Origin: Streptomyces sp. GKU 895
GTDB taxonomy: Bacteria; Actinomycetota; Actinomycetes; Streptomycetales; Streptomycetaceae
Assembly: GCA_002027195.1 (NCBI GenBank)
Contig: MWJO01000040.1
Coordinates: 1-61,010, forward strand
Direction of reading: 5' to 3'
DNA length: 61,010 nt
Position numbers and translations under genes: made by a program. Below are positions 27,298 through 35,676 of the stretch, piece by piece. The notes under the pieces are model-generated. The model did no database searches. It had not been told where the DNA came from and worked only from the letters and a program-made list of their open reading frames with translations. Every line of letters starts with the position of its first letter. Position 1 is the stretch's first letter.

Positions 27298-28308
27298 TCA
27301 GGAGCACAATGTCCCGGCGGCCTCCCGCAACGCTCCCACAAACGCCTCCACCACCGGCGTCTCCACCCGCCCTCGTACAGTCGCCGCATACACCGCCCGC
27401 GCCGGCGCCCCCTCATCCCGCACCGGCACCAACGCCACGTCGGGCCGCACGGACGCGGCGGCCAGCGCAGGGATGAGCGTCACGCCCAAGCCCGCCGCCA
27501 CATACCCCTGCTTCGCCGTCCACTCGGCGACGACATGCGCCACACGCGGCCGGAACCCCTCCCGCAGCGCCGCGTCCAGCAGCGTCCCCTCCGGGCGGGC
27601 GCTCCCCGAGATCCAGTCCGCGTCGGCGAACCGGCCGAGCCGCACCGGGCCGCCGCCCGCCAGTGGATGACCGGCGGGGACGGCGACGTACAGGGACTCG
27701 TCGAGGAGGTGGTGGAGGTCGTACGCCTCCAGGGGCGGGCGGCCCGTCGTGGAGACGACCGCCAGGTCCAGATGGCCGGCGGTCAGCCGGTCCAGGAGCC
27801 TCGGGGTGAGGCCCTCCTCGCGGGTGACCCGCACCTTCGGGTGCCGAGCCCGGAACGCGGCCAGCGCCTGCGGCACCAGCGCCGCGTCGGCCGTCGCGAA
27901 CGCCCCGAACCGCAGTCGCCCGCCCGCGAGTTCCCGCAGGGCGGTGAGCTCCCGTCCGGCGCCTCGCAGCGCCTCGGCGACGGTCTCGGCGTACGGCACG
28001 AGGACGCGACCGGCCTCGGTGAGCCGTACGCCCCTCGGCAGCCGGTCGAAGAGCGGGGCGCCGCCCAGGGCCGTCTCCAGCGAGGAGATCTGCCGGGAGA
28101 CCGCGGACTGGGTCCAGCCGAGGCTGCGAGCGGCGACCGTGAACGACCCCTGCCGGGCGACCTCCAGGAACGCCCGCAGCCAGACGGTCGAGAGATCGAG
28201 GGTCTCGAATCCACGCGAGCCATGCGAGCCCTGCACGTCATACACGTCATGCACGTCATGCGAGTCATGTGAGTCATGCGAGTTCGGCATGGCAGCAATG
28301 CTAGACAT
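27298..28308 (-). CDS. LysR-family transcriptional regulator with HDS/HDV repeat N-terminus
   Basis: LysR-type regulator; the HTH is FLEVARQGSFTVAARSLGWTQSAVSRQISSLE, followed by a PBP-like effector domain (LRFGAFATADAALVPQAL onward). Normal proteins of this family start about five residues before the STVWLRAFLEV helix. Here at least 25 additional in-frame residues rich in His-Asp repeats precede it, encoded by a 9-bp tandem repeat. I give the ATG at 28308, but no ribosome-binding site supports it. GTG codons inside the repeat (for example the one giving VQGSHGS) are alternatives. Divergent from the dehydrogenase/RidA pair, its likely target. Confidence 0.87.
   Translation of the reverse strand: MSSIAAMPNSHDSHDSHDVHDVYDVQGSHGSRGFETLDLSTVWLRAFLEVARQGSFTVAARSLGWTQSAVSRQISSLETALGGAPLFDRLPRGVRLTEAGRVLVPYAETVAEALRGAGRELTALRELAGGRLRFGAFATADAALVPQALAAFRARHPKVRVTREEGLTPRLLDRLTAGHLDLAVVSTTGRPPLEAYDLHHLLDESLYVAVPAGHPLAGGGPVRLGRFADADWISGSARPEGTLLDAALREGFRPRVAHVVAEWTAKQGYVAAGLGVTLIPALAAASVRPDVALVPVRDEGAPARAVYAATVRGRVETPVVEAFVGALREAAGTLCS
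28212..28283. repeat. Eight tandem 9-bp repeats (consensus CATGCRMGT-like)
   Basis: Eight consecutive 9-base units such as CATGCACGT, CATGCGAGT and CATGTGAGT run through the 5' end of the LysR gene. Because nine is a multiple of three, copy-number change would keep the frame and alter the number of HDS/HDV units. Confidence 0.8.
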
Positions 28309-28349
28309 TCGCTTGTCGCATCCGTCGGGCGCCGCATAGCGTCGTCGCC

Positions 28350-29147
28350 ATGGAGCACATCGCCTTCCTGGGCCTCGGGCACATGGGTGCCCCCATGGCC
28401 CGCAGACTCCTCGCCGCAGGGCACCCGTTGACCGTCTGGAACCGCACCGCCGAGAAGGCCGCGCCCCTCGTCGCCGGGGGAGCCGTCGCGGCCGCGTCGC
28501 CCGCCGACGCCGTACGGGACGCCGACGTCGTGATCACGATGCTCGCCGGCCCCGCGGCGCTGGACGCGGTCGCGGAGGCCGTCTCAGCGGCCCTGCGTCC
28601 CGGCACCCACTGGATCGAGATGTCCACCGTCGGGCCCGACGCCGTACGCCGCCTCGACCGGTTCGCCGGAGTCTCCGTCGTGGACGCCCCCGTCATGGGC
28701 AGCACCGACAAGGCCGCCGCGGGCACCCTCGGCATCCTCGCGGGCGGTGACACGGCCGGCGTCGAGCATGTCCTCGCGCACCTCGGCACGGTCACCCGCA
28801 CCGGGCCGCTCGGCTCCGGTGCCGCGCTCAAGCTCGTCGTCAACTCGGCCGTCATCGGCGGGATCGCGGTCGTCGCCGAGGCGCTGCGGCTCGCCGACGC
28901 CCTCGGTCTGGACGGGGAGACGGCCCGCGTGGCCCTCGCGAACAGTCCTCTCGGGGGAGCCGTCGCCCGCGCCTTCGCCGAGGGCGTCCACTTCGACACG
29001 GCGCTCGCGGTGAAGGACCTCGACCTGGCCACGAAGGCCGCCGAACTGCCCGTCATCCAGGCCGCGTCGGACCAGTACCGACGGGTCGCCGAGCCCGGCA
29101 CGGACATCTCCGTGGCCGCCGCCCGCATCCGTGACACCGCCCGTTGA
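28350..29147 (+). CDS. NAD(P)-dependent beta-hydroxyacid dehydrogenase (3-hydroxyisobutyrate/6-phosphogluconate dehydrogenase family)
   Basis: Beta-hydroxyacid dehydrogenase or imine-reductase-like protein of 265 residues. The N-terminal Rossmann motif is FLGLGHMGAPMARRL; VVDAPVMGSTDKAAAGTLGILAGG is the substrate loop, and GSGAALKLVVNS carries the catalytic-type lysine. It is slightly shorter than the usual 290 residues, mainly at the C-terminus. The substrate is a small hydroxyacid or imine, not predictable. Divergent from the LysR gene and followed 32 bases on by a RidA protein, so an amino-acid or imine catabolic pair is plausible. Confidence 0.9.
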   Translation: MEHIAFLGLGHMGAPMARRLLAAGHPLTVWNRTAEKAAPLVAGGAVAAASPADAVRDADVVITMLAGPAALDAVAEAVSAALRPGTHWIEMSTVGPDAVRRLDRFAGVSVVDAPVMGSTDKAAAGTLGILAGGDTAGVEHVLAHLGTVTRTGPLGSGAALKLVVNSAVIGGIAVVAEALRLADALGLDGETARVALANSPLGGAVARAFAEGVHFDTALAVKDLDLATKAAELPVIQAASDQYRRVAEPGTDISVAAARIRDTAR

Positions 29148-29179
29148 AGGAACCCCGCGCCGACCACTGAAGGAACCCC

Positions 29180-29569
29180 GTGAAGATCACCCTCGGCAAC
29201 CCGGCCTCCGCACCCCAGCCCCTGAGCCCCTACTACTCCCAGGTCGCCCGCGTCGAACAGGCCGACGGCAGCGCCCTGTTGTTCCTCTCCGGCCAGATAG
29301 CCGAGGGCGACACCCTCGCCGAGCAGAGCCGGGGCGTCTTCGAGACCATCGACGCGCTGCTGAAGGCGCACGGCGCGACGCTCGCCGACGTCATCAACAT
29401 CCGGACCTATCTGACGGACATCGGCCGCCTCGCCGAATACGGCGCCGTACGAGGGGAGTTCCTCACCGGCACCCCGCCCACCAGCATGACCTTCGAGGTG
29501 CCGCGGCTGTTCCGGGAGGAGGCCCAGATCGAGGTGGAGGTGGTCGCCGCGGTGCCCGCACCGAAGTGA
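29180..29569 (+). CDS. RidA-family (YjgF/UK114) enamine/imine deaminase
   Basis: Small trimeric protein of 129 residues that hydrolyses reactive 2-aminoacrylate-type enamines to ketoacids. Family marks are PLSPYYSQVARV, LFLSGQIAEGDTLAEQSRGVFETIDALLKAHGATLADVINIRTYLTDI and the C-terminal VEVVAAVP strand. The GTG follows GAAGGAACCCC; the same 13-base stretch (TGAAGGAACCCCG) also occurs 21 bases earlier. The gene is probably co-transcribed with the upstream dehydrogenase and may clean up its imine by-products (inference). Confidence 0.92.
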   Translation: MKITLGNPASAPQPLSPYYSQVARVEQADGSALLFLSGQIAEGDTLAEQSRGVFETIDALLKAHGATLADVINIRTYLTDIGRLAEYGAVRGEFLTGTPPTSMTFEVPRLFREEAQIEVEVVAAVPAPK

Positions 29570-29594
29570 TCGTTTCCGGGTGATACTGCCTTCC

Positions 29595-29669
29595 ATGAAG
29601 GCGACGAACCTGGGCGTGCTCTTCCTGATCGAACTGGTCGCGCTGGCGGCCGTCGGCTACTGGGCATCT
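29595..29669 (+). pseudogene. Truncated N-terminus of a YrdB/DUF2568-like membrane protein
   Basis: MKATNLGVLFLIELVALAAVGYW looks like the first transmembrane segment of the small YrdB-like family. After it the reading enters the 3' end of the convergent TetR gene with no further family features in any frame. The remainder appears to have been deleted rather than frame-shifted. A hairpin starts exactly at the end of the conserved part. Confidence 0.5.
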
Positions 29670-29682
29670 GGCGCCAGTAGCC
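29655..29682. terminator. Hairpin between ridA and the convergent tetR
   Basis: GGCTACTGG (29655-29663) pairs with CCAGTAGCC (29674-29682), loop ten bases. It lies between convergent genes, seven bases from the TetR stop, and may serve both directions. Confidence 0.6.
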
Positions 29683-29689
29683 GGGAGGT

Positions 29690-30250
29690 TCAGCTCTCCT
29701 CGCCCAGCAGCGTGAGGAAGTCCCGGAAGGCGCCCGGCATGTCCACCGAGTCCGGGTCCAGCAGCCACTGGTACTGAAGTCCGTCCATCACCGCCACCAG
29801 CAGCGGTGCCGTGCGCTCGGGGGTGAGCCCGTTGGGCAGCCGGTCGCCGTACTCGGCGCGCAGCACCGCCGCCATGTTCGTCCGCACCTGCGCGTACCGC
29901 TCGGTGAAGTAGCCGCGCGCCGGGTGCCCCTCGGTGACGCTCTCGCCGAGCAGCGCCGAGAAGGTCTGGATGATGCCGGGCCGCATCGCGTTGTACTCCA
30001 CCAGGGAGACGAGCAGATCGACCCGCCACTGGGTGTGCGGCACCGCGTCCCACTGGTCCCGCTCGGTGAGAACGGCGACCAGGAGCGCGTCCTTGGTGGG
30101 GAAGTAGTGCAGCAGCCCCTGCTGGGTCAGCCCGACCCGCTCGGCCACCGCGGCCAGGCTCGCTCCCCGGTAACCGCGCTCGGCGATCACCTCCAGAGCG
30201 GCCCGCACGATCTCCGAGCGTCGCGCCTCGCTCCTGACTCTGGCGTTCAT
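29690..30250 (-). CDS. TetR-family transcriptional regulator
   Basis: Regulator of 186 residues. The HTH is IVRAALEVIAERGYRGASLAAVAERVGLTQQGLLHYFPTKDALLVAVL; the C-terminal part is a TetR_C-like ligand domain (LLVAVMDGLQYQWLLDPDSVDM). The ATG at 30250 (MNARVRS) is preceded by GGTGAG; an in-frame ATG six codons earlier lies inside the operator. Divergent from the GH3 beta-glucosidase, which it probably represses. Confidence 0.92.
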   Translation of the reverse strand: MNARVRSEARRSEIVRAALEVIAERGYRGASLAAVAERVGLTQQGLLHYFPTKDALLVAVLTERDQWDAVPHTQWRVDLLVSLVEYNAMRPGIIQTFSALLGESVTEGHPARGYFTERYAQVRTNMAAVLRAEYGDRLPNGLTPERTAPLLVAVMDGLQYQWLLDPDSVDMPGAFRDFLTLLGEES

Positions 30251-30262
30251 GGGCTCACCGTA

Positions 30263-30280
30263 CGGCATGACCGTATGCCG
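30263..30280. promoter_or_regulatory. TetR-type operator between tetR and the beta-glucosidase
   Basis: CGGCATGACCGTATGCCG is an inverted repeat with 6-bp perfect arms and a 6-base centre, 13 bases before the TetR ATG. CCGTACGG (30258-30265) and ACGTACGG (about 30288-30295) flank it, giving a clustered palindromic region in the 157-base divergent promoter. Confidence 0.6.
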
Positions 30281-30350
30281 AACATAACGTACGGATAACG
30301 AAACCTACCGGTCTACAGGTGACGGGTGCACGATGAAGGGGTTTCCGCGG

Positions 30351-30386
30351 ATCGCACGGATCGCACGGACCGCACGGACCGCGCAG
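30351..30386. repeat. Four tandem 9-bp units upstream of the beta-glucosidase
   Basis: ATCGCACGG, ATCGCACGG, ACCGCACGG and ACCGCGCAG follow one another directly, ending 21 bases before the start codon. The stretch lies in the untranslated leader if the AGGAGG-supported start is right. Confidence 0.75.
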
Positions 30387-30407
30387 CCCCGAACCCAGGA
30401 GGACCCA

Positions 30408-32840
30408 ATGGCGGGCGCCTACTCCAGCACCCCGGCCGACCAGGCCCGCGAGGCCGCCGTGGCAGCCGCTCTCGGCAAGCTCGACCTGGATGCCAAGGCC
30501 CGGCTGCTGTCCGGACAGGACATGTGGACGCTGCCCGCCCTGCCCGAGATCGGCCTCGCGTCGCTCGTCATGTCCGACGGGCCGATCGGCGTCCGAGGGG
30601 TGCGCTGGACCGCCGACGACCCGTCGATCGCCCTGCCCTCGCCGACCGCCCTCGCCGCCACCTGGGACCCCGAGCTCGCCCGCCGCGCCGGCGTCCTGCT
30701 CGCCCAGGAGGCCCGCCGCAAGGGCGTCCACGTGCTGCTAGCCCCCACCGTCAATCTCCATCGCTCCCCGCTCGGCGGACGGCACTTCGAGGCCTACAGC
30801 GAGGACCCGTACCTGACCGGTCTGATCGGCGCCGGATACGTGTCCGGCGTCCAGTCCGGCGGTGTGGGCACCACCGTCAAGCACTTCGTCGCCAACGACG
30901 CGGAGACGGACCGCTTCACCGTCGACAACCTCGTCTCCGGACGGGCCCTGCGCGAGCTGTACTTGAGGCCCTTCGAGCTCATCGTGGAGAACGCCCGTCC
31001 CTGGGGCATCATGACCGCCTACAACCAGGTCAACGGCGTCACCATGACCGAGCACCACCACCTGGTGAACGAGATCGCGCGCGGCGAGTGGGGCTTCGAC
31101 GGCTACAACGTCTCCGACTGGATGGCCGCCCGCTCCACCAAGGGCGCCATCGAGGGCGGCCTCGACGTCGCCATGCCCGGCCCGCAGACCGTCTACGGCC
31201 CCGCGCTGGCCCAGGCCGTGCGGGACGGCGAGGTCGACGAGGCCAAGGTCGACGCCGCCGTCCGCAACGTCCTGCGGCTCGCCGCCCGGGTCGGTGCCCT
31301 GGCGGACGCCGAACCCGTCGTCACCGAACTCCCCGGCCCCGTCGACGGCGAGGCACTGGCCCGCGAGATCGCCCGCCGCGCCTTCGTCCTGGTCCGCAAC
31401 CAGGGCGCCCTTCCGCTGAAGCCCGGCAGCGTCGCTCTCATCGGCGCCGCCGCCCGCGACGCCCGTATCCTCGGCGGCGGCTCCGCCACCGTCTTCCCGT
31501 CCCGGATCGTCTCCCCGCTCGACGGCCTCACCGCGGCCCTCCCCGACCTGACGTACGCCGTCGGCGCCGACCCGAACACCGAACTCGCCGTCGCCGGCAA
31601 GGGGTTCACACTGCGGGCCGTCTGCCGGGACGCCGACGGCAACGTCCTCGGCACCGCCTCCGCGCCGAACGGCCAGATCCAGTGGATGGGTGACGACCTC
31701 CCCGAGGGCGTCACCCACGACACCCTCCACACCATCGAGCTGACCGGCACCTTCACCCCGCGCGACACCGGCCCGCACACCTTCGGCGTCAAGGGCGTCG
31801 GCGCGTTCACCCTCACCGTCGACGGCACCACGTACTACGACGACCGCCAGCTCCCCGCCGACACCACCGACCCCTTCGAGGCCTTCTTCGGCTCCCCGGT
31901 GCCCCGCGCCGAGGTCGAACTGACCGCCGGAGAGCCGGTCGAGGTCTCCCTCACCCACGTCTTCCAGCTCCCCGAGGGCTTCCCCTTCAAGGTCGTCGCC
32001 TTCGCCCTCGCCCACCAGGAGCCGCGGCGCGACCCCGACGAGCTGATCGCCGAGGCCGTCGAGGCCGCCCGGAACGCCGACACGGCCGTCGTCGTGGTCG
32101 CCACCACCGACCGCGTCGAGTCCGAGGGCTTCGACCGCAAGGACATGAACCTCCCCGGCCGTCAGGACGACCTGGTCCGCGCCGTCGCCGCCGCCAACCC
32201 GAACACGGTCGTGGTCGTCAACTCCGGCTCCCCGGTGGAGCTCCCGTGGCGCGACGACGTCGCCGCCGTCCTGCTCAGCTGGTTCCCCGGCCAGGAGGGC
32301 GGCGCGGCCCTCGCGGACGTCCTCACCGGCGCCCGCGAGCCCGGCGGCCGCCTCCCCACCACCTGGGGCGCCCTCTCCGACGCCCCGGTCACCCAGGTCA
32401 CCCCGCAGGACGGCCGGCTCCCCTACACCGAGGACGTCTTCATCGGCTACCGCGCCTGGGCGAAGGAGGGCCGCACCCCCTCGTACCCCTTCGGCCACGG
32501 CCTCGGCTACACCGACTGGGCCTACGAGTCCGCCGAGGTCACCGGTACGACCGTCAAGGTCCGGGTCCGCAACACCGGCGAACGGGCCGGCCGTGAGGTG
32601 GTCCAGGTCTACCTCGCGCCCGCCGAACCGGGCGACCGCCCGGAGCGCGCCCTCGCCGGCTTCGCCGGGGCCGAGGCGGCTCCCGGCGAGACCGTCGAGG
32701 TCACGGTGGAGATCCCGCGCCGGGCCTTCGAGACCTGGAACGAGGAGGAGGGGGCGTGGTCGTTTGTGAAGGGTTCGTACGAGATCGAGGTCGGGCGGTC
32801 GATCACGGACCGTCGTCTCACCGAGACGATTAACGTCTGA
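30408..32840 (+). CDS. GH3-family beta-glucosidase with PA14 insert
   Basis: Glycoside hydrolase of 810 residues, no signal peptide, so probably intracellular and acting on imported oligosaccharides. Domains in order are the GH3 N-terminal barrel (about 30-290) with KHFVANDAETDR and the nucleophile region YNVSDWMAARST; the GH3 C-terminal domain interrupted by a PA14 carbohydrate-binding insert (about 390-540, DTGPHTFGVKGVGAFTLTVDG); and a fibronectin-III-like end (about 715-800). TTDRVESEGFDRKDMNLPG belongs to the second GH3 domain. The ATG at 30408 follows AGGAGG; an upstream in-frame ATG at 30333 would translate the 9-bp repeats. The convergent epimerase paralogue next door fits sugar use. 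Confidence 0.93.
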   Translation: MAGAYSSTPADQAREAAVAAALGKLDLDAKARLLSGQDMWTLPALPEIGLASLVMSDGPIGVRGVRWTADDPSIALPSPTALAATWDPELARRAGVLLAQEARRKGVHVLLAPTVNLHRSPLGGRHFEAYSEDPYLTGLIGAGYVSGVQSGGVGTTVKHFVANDAETDRFTVDNLVSGRALRELYLRPFELIVENARPWGIMTAYNQVNGVTMTEHHHLVNEIARGEWGFDGYNVSDWMAARSTKGAIEGGLDVAMPGPQTVYGPALAQAVRDGEVDEAKVDAAVRNVLRLAARVGALADAEPVVTELPGPVDGEALAREIARRAFVLVRNQGALPLKPGSVALIGAAARDARILGGGSATVFPSRIVSPLDGLTAALPDLTYAVGADPNTELAVAGKGFTLRAVCRDADGNVLGTASAPNGQIQWMGDDLPEGVTHDTLHTIELTGTFTPRDTGPHTFGVKGVGAFTLTVDGTTYYDDRQLPADTTDPFEAFFGSPVPRAEVELTAGEPVEVSLTHVFQLPEGFPFKVVAFALAHQEPRRDPDELIAEAVEAARNADTAVVVVATTDRVESEGFDRKDMNLPGRQDDLVRAVAAANPNTVVVVNSGSPVELPWRDDVAAVLLSWFPGQEGGAALADVLTGAREPGGRLPTTWGALSDAPVTQVTPQDGRLPYTEDVFIGYRAWAKEGRTPSYPFGHGLGYTDWAYESAEVTGTTVKVRVRNTGERAGREVVQVYLAPAEPGDRPERALAGFAGAEAAPGETVEVTVEIPRRAFETWNEEEGAWSFVKGSYEIEVGRSITDRRLTETINV

Positions 32841-32865
32841 TCCGGGACAAGTCTCCCCATGAGCA

Positions 32866-32899
32866 GCCCCGGCCCGGGACCTGACACCCGGGCCGGGGC
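32866..32899. terminator. Bidirectional terminator between beta-glucosidase and epimerase
   Basis: A 13-bp perfect GC stem (GCCCCGGCCCGGG, 32866-32878, with 32887-32899) has an 8-base loop and lies between convergent genes. Confidence 0.85.
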
Positions 32900-32944
32900 A
32901 AATGCCTTCCGGAGCTTTTCGGCTTTCCGGCTTTCCTGGGAAGC

Positions 32945-33919
32945 TCAGCGCGCTCCGAACCCGTACACCGTCTCCGAGCGGAACACCTCGCCGGGCCGCA
33001 GCACCGTGCTCGGGAACCCCGGCTGGTTGGGGGAGTCGGGGAAGTGCTGGGTCTCCAGCGCCACGCCGTCGCAGGGGGCGAAGGGCTCGGGCAGATGGTC
33101 GGCGGTGTACAGCTGCAGGCCCGGCTCGGTGGTCGAGACGGTCAGCACGCGGCCGGAGGAGGGGTCGTGCAGCTCGGCGACCTCGACGGGGGTGTCGGTC
33201 ACGCCCTTGTCGAGGACGAAGTTGTGGTCGTAGCCCGACCCGGTCTTGCGCCCCTCCCGGAAGTCGAACCGCCCGCCCGTCACGTCCTCCAGCACCCCGG
33301 TCGGGATCAGGTCCGCGTCCACCGGCGTGTACCGGGAGGCCGCCAGCCGCAGCTCATGACCGCCGGCGTTCCCGGACCCGGCCAGGTTGAAGTAGCTGTG
33401 GTTGGTGAAGTTGACGACGGTCGGCGCGTCCGTCGTCGCCTCGTAGGCGATCCGCAGCGCCCCGTCGGCCTCCAGCGCGTAGGTCGCCGAGACGTCGAGC
33501 CGACCCGGGAAGCCCTCCTCGCCGTGCGGACTGACCCGCGACAGCCGCACCCCGTGCTTGCCGACCGGCGTCACGTCCCACACGCGCTTGTCGAAGCCGC
33601 GCTCACCGCCGTGCAGCGAGTTGGGCGCGCCGTTGGGCGCGAGCGCGTACGTCACCCCGTCCAGCGGGAAGCGGCCGCCGGCGATCCGGTTCGCGAACCG
33701 GCCGATCAGGGCGCCGAAGTAGGGCCCGGTGTGCGTGAGATATCCGTCCAGGTCAGCGAATCCCAGCACCACGTTCTGGACGCGCCCGTCCCGGTCCGGC
33801 ACCTCCACCGACTGCACGATCCCGCCGTACGACAACACCCGCACCCGCACACCGGCCCGCTCCAGCGTCCAGCGGTGAACCGGGGTGCCGTCGGGAAGTG
33901 CGCCGAAGAGTTCGTTCAT
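32945..33919 (-). CDS. Aldose 1-epimerase, second copy
   Basis: Mutarotase of 324 residues, clearly a paralogue of the protein at 1610-2656 but about 24 residues shorter. It has LSYGGIVQSVEVPDRDG, NRIAGGRFPLDG, NSLHGGERGFD, TNHSYFNLAG (catalytic His region) and ETQHFPDSPNQPGFPS. Because it converges on the GH3 beta-glucosidase it probably acts on glucose released from beta-glucosides. The promoter lies in the short gap (33920-33934 and upstream) and may be shared with the SGNH gene upstream on the same strand. Confidence 0.92.
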   Translation of the reverse strand: MNELFGALPDGTPVHRWTLERAGVRVRVLSYGGIVQSVEVPDRDGRVQNVVLGFADLDGYLTHTGPYFGALIGRFANRIAGGRFPLDGVTYALAPNGAPNSLHGGERGFDKRVWDVTPVGKHGVRLSRVSPHGEEGFPGRLDVSATYALEADGALRIAYEATTDAPTVVNFTNHSYFNLAGSGNAGGHELRLAASRYTPVDADLIPTGVLEDVTGGRFDFREGRKTGSGYDHNFVLDKGVTDTPVEVAELHDPSSGRVLTVSTTEPGLQLYTADHLPEPFAPCDGVALETQHFPDSPNQPGFPSTVLRPGEVFRSETVYGFGAR

Positions 33920-33934
33920 GTGCGGAACTTTAGG

Positions 33935-34834
33935 TCACGTGCCCTTGGCGGTGATGTTCCGGTAGGCGATCTCGGCGAGCCTCGCCTGGCCGTTCACACT
34001 CGGGTGGAACCAGTCCCAGTGGCTCAACTGGTCGGTCCCGAAGCGGTACGCGTAGACCGCGCCGCCGTCGAAACGGCACCGCTTGTCCTTCGCGCACACC
34101 GACTCCAACACCTCGTTGTACGCCTCCACCCGGTCCTGCACGATGTCGCGCCGCTCGGTCGCCGCCGCGGCCAGATCGTCGGGGTCGCCCAGCATGGACG
34201 GGCAGATCCCCAGCTTCCACACCTGCTTGCCCAGCGGATTGGTCCGCCCCTGCGACCACAGCCGCTTGAGATCAGGCACGCTCGCCACGTACACCTGCGC
34301 CTTCGGCGCCGCCGCCCGCAGCGTGTCCAGCGCCTCCTCGAACTGCGCCCGGAAGTCGGCCACCGACGTCATCGCCGCGGTCGAGTCCCGGCACGCGTCA
34401 TTGGCCCCCGCCATCACCGTCACCAACTCCGGCTTCCGCGTCGCCGCCTGCGCCATCTGTCCGGCGAGATCGGCCATCCGCGCCCCCGTCACCGCGTAGT
34501 TCCAGCTCGACGACGCCGCCTTCGCCCTCCCCAGCAGGCGTACGGCGAGACTGTCGACCGCCGTGTCGCTGCCGGTCGCCCACGACGCCTCCGTGCAGTC
34601 CTTGAGCAGCGAACAGGCGTCGAAACCCCGGGTGATGGAGTCACCGACCGCGGCGAGGGACGCCGGACTGCGGTCCCACAGCGGCGACGGCGACGGGGAC
34701 GGCTTGCTTCTCCGGGCCGCGGAGCCGGACGGCTCCGACGCGTTGCCACCGACGGCATCGCATCCCGCGACGCCCAGAACACCCGCCGTCACGACGGCGA
34801 GAACGGCACGCGCACGCGCCCCACGGCTACGCAT
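33935..34834 (-). CDS. SGNH/GDSL-type esterase lipoprotein
   Basis: Exported hydrolase of about 299 residues. The start at 34834 (MRSRGARARA) gives a lipoprotein signal with lipobox VAGC (Cys25); a longer in-frame start would bury it. A Ser/Pro linker follows. Block I is AAVGDSITRGFD (nucleophile Ser), block III is MAGANDACRD, and block V is DWFHPSVNG (Asp and His). Cysteine pairs in the mature part (CSLLKDC, CAKDKRC) suggest disulfides, which fits an extracellular place. Substrate is unknown, perhaps acyl or acetyl esters. Confidence 0.9.
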   Translation of the reverse strand: MRSRGARARAVLAVVTAGVLGVAGCDAVGGNASEPSGSAARRSKPSPSPSPLWDRSPASLAAVGDSITRGFDACSLLKDCTEASWATGSDTAVDSLAVRLLGRAKAASSSWNYAVTGARMADLAGQMAQAATRKPELVTVMAGANDACRDSTAAMTSVADFRAQFEEALDTLRAAAPKAQVYVASVPDLKRLWSQGRTNPLGKQVWKLGICPSMLGDPDDLAAAATERRDIVQDRVEAYNEVLESVCAKDKRCRFDGGAVYAYRFGTDQLSHWDWFHPSVNGQARLAEIAYRNITAKGT

Positions 34835-35102
34835 CCCCTGGTGACCCCCTCGGTCGACTTGCAGTCCCTTGCGGAATTCGTCCCCCTCCATGACAACGCA
34901 CGGGAGTTCCCGACCACGCCCGGGAACCCCGAACCCCCCGTACTAGCGTCCTGCCGGGTGAATGGCGGGCGTTTCCCGGCACCGGGACCGACGGTACGTC
35001 ACACTCCTTGCGCCGCCGCACGGTAGCCTCGCCATCAACGTGGCTGCCGCCACCGCCACTCATCTCGTCCGCACAATGGTCCCGCTCTGCCCGGAGGTCC
35101 CG

Positions 35103-35597
35103 GTGACGACACGTGGAGTCCTGTACGTGCACTCCGCTCCGCGCGCGCTGTGCCCGCACGTCGAGTGGGCCGTCGCCGGAGTGCTCGGCACGCGCGTCAA
35201 CCTCGACTGGATCCGGCAGCCCGCGGCACCCGGCACCTGGCGCTCGGAGTTCTCCTGGCAGGGCCAGCCGGGCACCGCGTCCAAGCTCGCGTCGGCCCTC
35301 AGAGGCTGGCACCTCCTGCGCTTCGAGGTGACCGCCGAGCCCTGCCCCACGGCCGAGGGCGAGCGCTACAGCTGCACCCCCGACCTCGGCATCTTCCACG
35401 CCGTCACCGGCATCCACGGCGACATCCTCATCCCCGAGGACCGCCTGCGCGCCGCCCTGACCCGCTCCCAGCAGGGCGAGACGGACCTGGAGGCCGAGAT
35501 CGCCAAGCTCCTGGGCAAGCCGTGGGACGACGAACTGGAGCCGTTCCGCTACGCGGGCGAGGGCGCGCCGGTGCGCTGGCTGCACCAGGTGGTCTAG
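35103..35597 (+). CDS. DUF3145 protein
   Basis: Actinobacteria-specific conserved protein of 164 residues, function unknown. It begins TTRGVLYVHSAPRALCPHVEWAVAGVLG and includes the tryptophan-rich LDWIRQPAAPGTWRSEFSW and TPDLGIFHAVTGIHGDILIPEDRLR. The GTG at 35103 follows GGAGG with five-base spacing; upstream in-frame starts lack such a site. It has no signal peptide or membrane segment. It sits next to the fatty-acid-synthase operon, ending in a shared terminator; a functional link is possible but unproven. Confidence 0.88.
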   Translation: MTTRGVLYVHSAPRALCPHVEWAVAGVLGTRVNLDWIRQPAAPGTWRSEFSWQGQPGTASKLASALRGWHLLRFEVTAEPCPTAEGERYSCTPDLGIFHAVTGIHGDILIPEDRLRAALTRSQQGETDLEAEIAKLLGKPWDDELEPFRYAGEGAPVRWLHQVV

Positions 35598-35613
35598 GAA
35601 CCGTGGACACGCC

Positions 35614-35645
35614 GAAGGGCCCCCACCGACCGGTGGGGGCCCTTC
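35614..35645. terminator. Strong bidirectional terminator between DUF3145 and fabF
   Basis: A 15-bp stem GAAGGGCCCCCACCG (35614-35628) pairs with 35631-35645 around a 2-base tip, between convergent genes. It is the longest perfect terminator stem with a tight loop in the window. Confidence 0.9.
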
Positions 35646-35676
35646 AGTTGCGTACGCGTGCTTCCCGGAAGGCTTC

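Noticed and set aside
28212..28283. CRISPR array
   Set aside because: Units are 9 bases with no spacers, and they are in frame with a LysR gene.
30333..30407. Upstream start for the beta-glucosidase
   Set aside because: It would translate the 9-bp repeats into an Arg/Thr-rich leader and lacks the AGGAGG found before 30408.
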